A stretch of 64,000 nucleotides of DNA from Staphylococcus nepalensis (GTDB lineage Bacteria; Bacillota; Bacilli; Staphylococcales; Staphylococcaceae): contig NZ_BMCF01000001.1 in assembly GCF_014635045.1 (NCBI RefSeq), forward strand, positions 248,001 to 312,000, given 5' to 3'. Of the stretch, positions 57,666-64,000 are shown piece by piece; positions within the stretch are counted from its first letter, which is position 1; each line of letters begins with the position of its first letter. The notes under the pieces are model-generated. The model saw nothing but the letters and a program-made list of their open reading frames with translations, searched no databases and had not been told where the DNA came from. A program made the position numbers and the translations under genes.

Positions 57666-57774
57666 AAGGATTACCTCTTTCCACTATCGAAATCAAAGTT
57701 ATGAGCTTTAACTTTGTCATTTCATAGTCAGTTTTAATGATTGTGGCCCTCAATCGTTATATCATCCATAGGTT

Positions 57775-57788
57775 TGAAAGCGCTTTCT
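57775..57788 (-). promoter_or_regulatory. cre site in the gus operon leader
   Basis: TGAAAGCGCTTTCT matches 13 of 14 cre positions and is nearly a perfect palindrome. It lies about 95 bp downstream of the -10, a roadblock position for CcpA. Confidence 0.75.
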
Positions 57789-57883
57789 ACTATAGATAAA
57801 TTTTTTTACCCCTATAAATTAATTCGATTTTTATTATCGCGTGTTTACATCTTTAACACATTATTTATAGAGAGCTTACTTTT

Positions 57884-57911
57884 ATTATATTTTTAAAATA
57901 ATAACAGTCAA
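57884..57911 (-). promoter_or_regulatory. Promoter of the gus operon
   Basis: Minus-strand TTGACT-N16-TATAAT, the same -35, spacing and -10 as the kdgA promoter. Confidence 0.75.
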
Positions 57912-57938
57912 TGAAATAATAACAACGTTGTTATTATT
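57897..57938. promoter_or_regulatory. Operator candidate: 24-bp palindrome plus direct half-site
   Basis: AATAATAACAAC and its exact reverse complement form a perfect 24-bp palindrome at 57915-57938, just upstream of the -35. The half-site AATAATAACA recurs in direct orientation at 57897-57906, inside the promoter spacer and 18 bp from the first. The flanking stretches (57666-57774 and 57939-58189) show no gene. Confidence 0.7.
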
Positions 57939-58189
57939 AAGTAGTTATCTTTTTAATTTCTTTTCATTTTGAACTATAGTTAAAGTCTGTAACAACGCCA
58001 ATCGAAATTGATACGTTACTTTGTATATTAACCTGAGCGAGATACCTATTATATACCTCTATCTTAATGTGAAGTGGTTTAATTTTAATGTTTTTTTAAA
58101 GATATTATCATATTTTTGATATTTTTCTAATTTTATTTACAAATTTTATTTGTAATTATTAATTTTTACGTTTTTTTAACTCAAATTTA

Positions 58190-59404
58190 TTAGTAGAATT
58201 CTTTATGCTCTATGCGATATTTCAATGGCGTCACACCATAGTGCTTTTTAAAACATTGAGTGAAGTAACTTTGTTCTTTAAAACCAACATAATTTGAAAC
58301 TTCAGATACAGTCATTTTTGTGCGTGCTATTAAGTCGCGTCCTTTTTTAACTCTTAAAGTTGTAATAAATTGAGACAGTGACTGATGGCATTCTTGATTA
58401 AAAATCCTTGATAAATAACTCGGTGCTAAATCTACATAATTTGCTAACTCATCTAACGTTAAATGTGTATCTAAATTTCTTTCAATATATTGAATCACTT
58501 TACTTATTTTAGGACTATACGCGTTTGCTTTTATCTTCATAGCTCTTTCAGCGTATGCTTTAACAATCGAATGCGTTAATTCATCTAATAATTCAATATC
58601 CATTGTTTGATCAATCATAGTCGCGAATCTAGCTGAAATTTCATCAATATGAATCAAACTAACCCCTGCTTTTTCACCTGCTTTACGACATAACGTATTA
58701 ATTAAATATGCTTTATATTGCTCGTTTGAAATATCGTCTTTAACTCTTCTCAAACCAGCGACAGATATATTCATATTATTTAAGATGGACAAAGCTTCTT
58801 CGACATTACCATTTTCAACCGCTGTCAGTAGCTGATTCTCTAAATGATAACGATATTCTATTTCTTGTAATGTGTAATCAATTTGTGCTTTAGATTCTGC
58901 TAATATTGCTTCATTAGTATGAAAACTAAAATCAATATCTACAGTTTCATAAACAATATTTCTCTTCTTTAAAAAGCGAATTGCTAAACGACACATTTTT
59001 TGTGCTTTAACATGATGGCATAGTGGTACTTTTAATAAGTATTGTTTCAGTATCGATAGTTTAGAAATTTTAATGTTCATACTTTGCAACATTTCATTAC
59101 ATTGCCGTTCATTTGGTCTTTTTTCCATATATGGCCCAATAATATAAACTTGTCTGTATTTTTTAAATTTGAAAATTAAAAAACTTACATTGAAACTATT
59201 TTTATAATGGTAAATTTTATTGCTGTGCATATGCACGATAAAATGTTTTAATTCGTTTTTAAATTGCTTCCTTGTTGTATTTATAAATGGTGTCTTGATA
59301 TGGTTACTAATCCCCTTCATGTCATCCATATCATAACCTTCTAATTGAATACTTAATAATTGCAAAGCATGCATTTTCAAAATTTCTAGCGCTTCATCAT
59401 TCAT
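58190..59404 (-). CDS. AraC-family transcriptional regulator
   Basis: Regulator of 404 residues. The large N-terminal part resembles the sensing regions of YesN/AraC-type regulators, with no receiver domain visible. The C-terminal AraC HTH pair (about 310-402) shows LTLDELANYVDLAPSYLSRIF for the first HTH and the family signature SEVSNYVGFKEQSYFTQCFKKHYGVTPLKYR. It lies directly upstream of the gus operon on the same strand, so control of the glucuronide genes is likely. The ATG at 59404 follows GGGGTG by 7 nt. Confidence 0.85.
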   Translation of the reverse strand: MNDEALEILKMHALQLLSIQLEGYDMDDMKGISNHIKTPFINTTRKQFKNELKHFIVHMHSNKIYHYKNSFNVSFLIFKFKKYRQVYIIGPYMEKRPNERQCNEMLQSMNIKISKLSILKQYLLKVPLCHHVKAQKMCRLAIRFLKKRNIVYETVDIDFSFHTNEAILAESKAQIDYTLQEIEYRYHLENQLLTAVENGNVEEALSILNNMNISVAGLRRVKDDISNEQYKAYLINTLCRKAGEKAGVSLIHIDEISARFATMIDQTMDIELLDELTHSIVKAYAERAMKIKANAYSPKISKVIQYIERNLDTHLTLDELANYVDLAPSYLSRIFNQECHQSLSQFITTLRVKKGRDLIARTKMTVSEVSNYVGFKEQSYFTQCFKKHYGVTPLKYRIEHKEFY

Positions 59405-59546
59405 AAAAAAACACCCCATTCCTTATAATTGTATTATATCTAAATAATAAGGAATAGAGTATCAAATTAATAGAAAATTTCAAAAATGTTTTTCTTTACA
59501 CTTTATAGACCATTATGATTTAAAACGTTTATAACAATATGGTTTT

Positions 59547-60620
59547 TTATTTATTTTTCTTTCCAAATTTCAATTTAAATGGTGCATAAAATAGGACGAA
59601 AATGAGAACTAAACCTAAATAACCAATTAAAGGATAGAAAATAGCTACAAGGTCTGTAAAGCCTACAAAACTTAAGCATAGTCCTACAAGCACTGTAATG
59701 GTATAGAATACTTTAAAACGCATAGAGTCTACTATCGTAAATCGTGTAGCGAATGCGTAAAACATACCTAAACCTGTATTGAAAATCATGCCAAATATCA
59801 CGATTGCCATAACAACACCAAGTATTGGAGATATATGGTTCACAATGCCTAACATAGGCATTTCCATGTCGCCTACGATGTTAATTTGTGTGAAAATAGC
59901 TAAGTGACTTAATACAATCATGACACCTAAGGTTAAACCACCTAGTAGTCCACCAACAGCTGCGAGTTTGCTATTTTTTTCTGCTCCTCCCATAACGATT
60001 GCCATAGATGCGCCTACTGCTGTATTAAAAGAAGCATAATTGACACCTGCTACAAACCAATTCGGTAATGTAGATGGTTTAGCATCTGAAATTGTATCCA
60101 GTTCAGCAAATGGCACGTTTGTGGTTAAGAAACTATAAACCGAAATAATTAATATAAACAAAATTAAAAAAGGTGTAATATTCCCGATAACCTTAACGAC
60201 ACCTTCTACACGCAACATACCTGCAAGTATAATCAATATAGTCATTAAAATTGTACCGACGATTGATGGAAGTCCAAATTGCTGGTTTAAGTTTGAGCCT
60301 GCACCTGCAATCATTACCACGCCTACGCCAAATAAAGTGAAAATAATGACTAAATCAATAACCCAGCCTAGTATTTTTCCAAATAATGTTCCACCTGTGA
60401 TATTATGTATGACATTTTTATGTGAGTCTGTGTTAAATCGGCTACCTAACCATACTAACATCATCCCCACATAAGCGAATAATGCTGTAGTGATGATCGC
60501 ACCTAAAGTACCTAAAATACCAAAACTGGTAAAATATTGAAGTACTTCTTGCCCGGAAGCAAAACCAGCACCTACAATGACGCCAATGAAAGCACTTGCG
60601 ATAAGTAATATTCTTTTCAT
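59547..60620 (-). CDS. YkvI-family membrane protein
   Basis: Membrane protein of 357 residues with about ten helices, related to the APC/NSS-fold transporters. IASAFIGVIVGAGFASGQEVLQYF in helix 1 and GVNYASFNTAVGASMAIVMGGAEKN are typical of the YkvI family. Substrate is not established; a small organic solute or amino acid is plausible. ATG at 60620 with AAGGGGGGAAATT upstream; the longer frame runs through that site. No obvious operon partner. Confidence 0.85.
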   Translation of the reverse strand: MKRILLIASAFIGVIVGAGFASGQEVLQYFTSFGILGTLGAIITTALFAYVGMMLVWLGSRFNTDSHKNVIHNITGGTLFGKILGWVIDLVIIFTLFGVGVVMIAGAGSNLNQQFGLPSIVGTILMTILIILAGMLRVEGVVKVIGNITPFLILFILIISVYSFLTTNVPFAELDTISDAKPSTLPNWFVAGVNYASFNTAVGASMAIVMGGAEKNSKLAAVGGLLGGLTLGVMIVLSHLAIFTQINIVGDMEMPMLGIVNHISPILGVVMAIVIFGMIFNTGLGMFYAFATRFTIVDSMRFKVFYTITVLVGLCLSFVGFTDLVAIFYPLIGYLGLVLIFVLFYAPFKLKFGKKNK

Positions 60621-60861
60621 AATTTCCCCCCTTATTGTGTCTACTATATACAAGTTAAGTGAAATTTCAACTGTAATATATTGATGTCACATTATGCTTT
60701 TTTGAAACAAACGCTTAGCATAGCTGTATATTTACGATTTGAAAATCACTATAATTATCTAATTTTATCATTTTATCTGTAAATTATGTTGAAATACCAT
60801 ATACAACTATATTTTTGGTACAAATGTACCAAAACTTCAAACCTATTTTTCAATTGTTATA
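60621..60861. other. AT-rich intergenic region before YkvI-family gene
   Basis: Contains the YkvI gene's ribosome binding site and presumably its promoter; nothing else is recognisable. A terminator follows at 60862. Confidence 0.45.
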
Positions 60862-60918
60862 TAAAAAAAGCAGGCTAGAAATCACAAAAACTTTGACTGA
60901 TTTCATATACCTGCGTTT
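60862..60918 (-). terminator. Terminator of the gluconate-cluster SDR gene
   Basis: Interrupted stem GCAGG...AAATCA / TGATTT...CCTGC followed on the minus strand by TTTTTTT. Confidence 0.75.
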
Positions 60919-61050
60919 TAAGCATATTAATTTATTTTAATACCTTTGGTTGACTGTATTTTGTGAAACAAACCCTTAATTTGATTGATAGGTTTGACCT
61001 ATAGCAGTAAATGCTATAACGCAATCTACGTTTTTATTTCCTTTAATATA

Positions 61051-61827
61051 CTATCTAAGTAAGTATCCACCATCAACCGGTAGGGAAACACCTGTAACAT
61101 AATCTGACGCTTCACTTGCTAGGAAAATAAGTGGCCCCATTAAATTTTCAGGCACACCCCACTCGCCAGATGGAATATGACTTTTAATTTCTGGGCCTCT
61201 CACTGGGTCTTCTTCTAATACTCTTGTCATATCTGTTCGAATATAACCTGGAGATAATGCATTAACTTGAATGTTATATTCTGCCAACGCATCTGCATAA
61301 GCTTTCGTGATACCTACAACACCATGTTTGCTTGCTGCATATGGAAAAATATTTTTACCTGCGCGGTAGGATTGCATTGAGCCTATATTAATAATTTTTC
61401 CTGATTGTTGTTTCGTCATCACTTTAGCCACTTCGTGAGCCATATAATAAGATGAATTTAAATTGGTATCAATTACTTTTTGCCAATCTTCATCTTTGAA
61501 GTCTAGTACATTATTTCTAATCTGCACACCAGCATTATTGACAAGAATATCTATATTTCCCCAAGTAGTTACCGCTTCATCAACTACTTTTTGAGCAGCG
61601 CCTTGTTTCGTGATATCTTGTTGTATAAATGCTATATTGCCTTCATGATCATTTACCATTTGCTTTAAATATTCCCAAGATTGTGTCGATGAACTGACGA
61701 TAGTTACATTTGCACCATACATTGTTAAAGCAATGGTATAATACATGCCTAATCCACGCGCGCCCCCCGTTACAATAGCGTTCTTGCCTTTTAAAGAAAA
61801 ACTATTCAAATCAAATTTTGTCATCAT
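61051..61827 (-). CDS. SDR oxidoreductase, gluconate 5-dehydrogenase / KduD-like
   Basis: Short-chain dehydrogenase of 258 residues. TGGARGLGMYYTIAL cofactor motif, NNAGVQIRN, Ser in NIGSMQSYR, YAASKHG with Tyr/Lys, and VSLPVDGGYLLR at the end, a C-terminus seen in IdnO/KduD enzymes of keto-gluconate metabolism. It lies after gntP, separated by a terminator. It may reduce 5-keto-gluconate or a 2-keto-3-deoxy sugar acid. It is a candidate to replace the broken UxuB, though no direct evidence shows this. Confidence 0.83.
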   Translation of the reverse strand: MMTKFDLNSFSLKGKNAIVTGGARGLGMYYTIALTMYGANVTIVSSSTQSWEYLKQMVNDHEGNIAFIQQDITKQGAAQKVVDEAVTTWGNIDILVNNAGVQIRNNVLDFKDEDWQKVIDTNLNSSYYMAHEVAKVMTKQQSGKIINIGSMQSYRAGKNIFPYAASKHGVVGITKAYADALAEYNIQVNALSPGYIRTDMTRVLEEDPVRGPEIKSHIPSGEWGVPENLMGPLIFLASEASDYVTGVSLPVDGGYLLR

Positions 61828-61860
61828 TTACGCCTCTTTTCTCAATATTAATGATTTCTT

Positions 61861-61906
61861 TTAAAAAAAGTCCTTAACTATATCATACTGTTAAGGACTT
61901 AAAAAA
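61861..61906. terminator. Terminator after gntP
   Basis: Perfect 11-bp stem AAGTCCTTAAC / GTTAAGGACTT, with A-tract and T-tract on both sides; it could work both ways. Confidence 0.9.
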
Positions 61907-61942
61907 CAACTATTCATTCATACTGCTGTACTGAATATGACA

Positions 61943-63301
61943 TTATACAAAAATACTTAGTATTAAAATAAACACGAGTCCTGAAACAGAAATCACCGTT
62001 TCAAGTAATGACCATGTTAAAAACGTCTCTTTCACAGTTAAACCGAAATATTCTTTAAACATCCAGAAACCTGCGTCATTCACGTGAGATAAAATAACAC
62101 TACCAGCGCCAATCGCTAATACGACCAATGCAACGTTAACATCAGATGCTTGTAGTAGTGGTAACACAATACCTGTTGATGAAATCGCAGCTACTGTAGA
62201 TGAACCTAAGGCAATTCTTAAAACAGCTGCAACGACCCACGCTAAAAGAATTGGTGACATTTCAGTACCTTCAAACATTTTAGCTATTGTGTCACCAACT
62301 CCGCCGTCGATAAGTACTTGTTTAAAAGTACCGCCACCACCAATAATTAGGATCATCATACCTATTGGATAGATGGCATTAGAAACTGAGTCCATTATTT
62401 CTGAATTTTTTCTACCTTGTTTCACACCCATCGTAATAATAGCAAATAATACTGCAATTAACATTGCTGTGCCTGCTGTACCTATAAAGTAAATGAATGA
62501 TTCAAATCCATTCGTTGCTTCTTCATTACCAGTTATTAACTGAACGATAGTGGCTAGTAACATTAAAATAACTGGTGATATTGCAGTTAATAAACTAATT
62601 CCAAATCCTGGCATTTCAGATTCTGAAAATTCCTTTTGTGCGCCTAAAGCTGAAATGTCGCCTTCTCGGCTATAGGCAGAAGGTGTAATCTTTTGTGCTA
62701 CTTTATTAAATAATGGTCCAGCCACAATTGTAACTGGAATCGCAATAATAATACCATAAAGTAATACATGTCCTAAGTTAGCTTGTAACTCTTTTGCAAT
62801 AACCACTGGACCTGGATGTGGTGGTAAGAAACCATGTGTAACAGATAACGCCACAACCATTGGTAAGCCAAGTTTTAATTGTGAAACGTTAGCACGTTTA
62901 GCTATCGTAAATACTAATGGAATTAATAATACGAGTCCAACTTCAAAGAAAAGCGCTATACCTACAATGAAAGCTGCAACAAGCATTGCCCATTGTACAT
63001 GTTTATGACCAAATTTTTTAATAAGTGTGTCAGCAATTCTTGTAGCGCCTCCGCCGTCAGCTAATAATTTACCTAATATAGCCCCTAAACCAAAAATCAA
63101 CGCAATATGACCTAATGTACTACCCATACCGTTTTCAATGGTTTCAATAATTTTATCTAAAGGCATACCAAGTAAAATTGCAGTGACAATAGATGTAATA
63201 ATAAGTGAAATAAATGTATTCAATTTTAAGAAAATAATAAGTGATAATAATACGACAATCCCTATAACCACAGTAATTAATGGCCAAATTGTTTCAAACA
63301 T
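61943..63301 (-). CDS. gntP: Gluconate:proton symporter GntP
   Basis: GntP-family permease of 452 residues with 12-14 helices. Conserved segments: IENGMGSTLGHIALIFGLGAILGKLLADGGGA, THGFLPPHPGPVVIA, GGGGTFKQVLIDGGVGD and GSVILSHVNDAGFWMFKEYFGL, the last a strong family mark. The ATG at 63301 follows AGGGAGA; an in-frame ATG 11 codons earlier lacks one. Downstream of gntK with a hairpin and a cre site between. Confidence 0.93.
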   Translation of the reverse strand: MFETIWPLITVVIGIVVLLSLIIFLKLNTFISLIITSIVTAILLGMPLDKIIETIENGMGSTLGHIALIFGLGAILGKLLADGGGATRIADTLIKKFGHKHVQWAMLVAAFIVGIALFFEVGLVLLIPLVFTIAKRANVSQLKLGLPMVVALSVTHGFLPPHPGPVVIAKELQANLGHVLLYGIIIAIPVTIVAGPLFNKVAQKITPSAYSREGDISALGAQKEFSESEMPGFGISLLTAISPVILMLLATIVQLITGNEEATNGFESFIYFIGTAGTAMLIAVLFAIITMGVKQGRKNSEIMDSVSNAIYPIGMMILIIGGGGTFKQVLIDGGVGDTIAKMFEGTEMSPILLAWVVAAVLRIALGSSTVAAISSTGIVLPLLQASDVNVALVVLAIGAGSVILSHVNDAGFWMFKEYFGLTVKETFLTWSLLETVISVSGLVFILILSIFV

Positions 63302-63362
63302 AATCGTTCTCCCTTTCAACACTGAAAACATCATCGTAAAGATATCAAACCGACTCTCTTTT

Positions 63363-63376
63363 TGATAACGCTTACT
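63363..63376 (-). promoter_or_regulatory. cre site before gntP
   Basis: Minus-strand AGTAAGCGTTATCA matches 13 of 14 cre positions, 60 bp before gntP. Confidence 0.6.
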
Positions 63377-63420
63377 TTCGTGTTTAAAATTTTTATTTTT
63401 CTATTATGGTTAAAAGTACA

Positions 63421-63470
63421 GCTATAAATAGCTCTAGCCCAACTAGATGATTCAGTTCTATTTATAGCCT
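63421..63470 (-). terminator. Hairpin between gntK and gntP
   Basis: Perfect 11-bp stem GCTATAAATAG / CTATTTATAGC with a 26-nt loop, then TGTACTTTT. Weak T-tract, so it may act as an intra-operon attenuator or RNA processing/stability element, or a terminator. Confidence 0.6.
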
Positions 63471-63490
63471 GTCTTTTATTTAATCTCTTT

Positions 63491-64000
63491 CTATTTTTGT
63501 TCCTTGTCTTTAGTTATATGTTCACGCTGAAACGTAGCGATTTCAGCATAACGGTCTTCTAAAGAGCGGCTTAAATTGATAAATATTGAAATCAGTTTCT
63601 GGTAAATTTTCACATTATCTTGATTAGGTTTATGATCATTTGTAGTTCCAACCATTTCTTCGATAATAGAAAAATCATCAATTTCACCAAGTGCTTTCAT
63701 ACCAAGCACGCAAGCGCCTAGACATGAACTTTCATAACTTTCAGGAACAATTAAATTAGTGTCAAAGATATCAGCCATCATTTGACGCCAAACTTCACTT
63801 TTCGCAAAACCGCCTGTTGCTTTTATTGTTGAAGGTGTTTCGTTCATCACTTCTATCAAAGCTAAATAAACGGTATAAAGGTTATAAAGCACACCTTCTA
63901 AAGCTGCTCTAATCATATGTTCTTTTTGGTGCGTTAAGGTTAAGCCAAAAAATGAACCTCTTGCGTCTGCATTCCATAACGGCGCACGTTCCCCTGCTAA
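63491..64000 (-). CDS. gntK: Gluconokinase GntK, N-terminal part beyond window
   Basis: C-terminal 169 residues of an FGGY-family kinase that phosphorylates gluconate to 6-phosphogluconate. The frame stays open to the window edge and reads GERAPLWNADARGSFFGL near the edge, then HMIRAALEGVLYNLY, the ATP-binding IKATGGFAKSEVWRQMMADIF and SSCLGACVLGMKALG. All are typical of gluconate kinases. Upstream of gntP, as in gntRKP operons. Confidence 0.9.
   Translation of the reverse strand, partial: LAGERAPLWNADARGSFFGLTLTHQKEHMIRAALEGVLYNLYTVYLALIEVMNETPSTIKATGGFAKSEVWRQMMADIFDTNLIVPESYESSCLGACVLGMKALGEIDDFSIIEEMVGTTNDHKPNQDNVKIYQKLISIFINLSRSLEDRYAEIATFQREHITKDKEQK

Noticed and set aside
1..64000. 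CRISPR array, prophage, tRNA or rRNA genes
   Set aside because: No regularly spaced repeats, integrase, cloverleaf or rRNA-like sequence seen on either strand.

Overview
The window is low-GC, densely packed Firmicute DNA that reads as a staphylococcal chromosome. Supporting signs are near-perfect AAGGAGG-type ribosome binding sites, the hisZGDCBHAF(IE) order, an OpuC operon, GPH sugar symporters and typical staphylococcal hairpin terminators. D-serine dehydratase, beta-glucuronidase with uronate genes, citrate and gluconate permeases and a carnitine-to-betaine module together point to the novobiocin-resistant, S. saprophyticus/xylosus/cohnii-like group. That species-group call is inference. 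No rRNA, tRNA, CRISPR array, prophage or intact insertion sequence is visible; the window is ordinary chromosome with metabolic islands.

Region by region. 1-5.5 kb: the end of a GNAT gene; pcp with the membrane pair DUF979/DUF969 (probable pyroglutamate release and transport); a DUF805 protein; a RocB-like M20 peptidase with a CcpA site. 5.7-7.1 kb: a 14-TM MFS pump. 7.6-15.2 kb: an esterase and opuCD-CC-CB-CA, then a hotdog thioesterase, L-carnitine dehydrogenase, a BKACE-type cleavage enzyme and a TetR regulator. These fit one purpose: import carnitine or betaine and convert carnitine to glycine betaine. 15.5-28.1 kb: a YdeI protein, an APC permease, a 47-bp tandem repeat, a CitMHS permease with a CcpA site, an MFS pump, FetAB-like exporter genes, a CPBP protease, an FMN glutamate-synthase-like protein, a DsbA-like protein, an M42 aminopeptidase and an SDR.

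28.3-33.9 kb: a 31-codon small ORF with its own strong translation signals, ppx-ppk (polyphosphate turnover) and dsdA. 34.2-41.1 kb: the complete nine-gene his operon, with a candidate operator over its promoter. 41.2-44.7 kb: an iron-siderophore binding lipoprotein behind a Fur box, a GNAT, an SDR and two small proteins.

45.0-59.4 kb is a hexuronate/glucuronide island. It holds a broken uxuB, uxuA, uxaC and a GPH symporter; kdgA; a HAD-GH3 pair on the other strand; gusA with a second paralogous GPH symporter; and an AraC regulator. CcpA-type sites lie before several of these transcripts, and a perfect 24-bp palindrome stands at the gus promoter. The route is glucuronide import, cleavage by GusA, then UxaC, (UxuB), UxuA, KDG kinase (not in the window) and KdgA. 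The reductase step is a pseudogene here. 59.5-64.0 kb: a YkvI-family permease and a gluconate block (KduD/IdnO-like SDR, gntP, truncated gntK).
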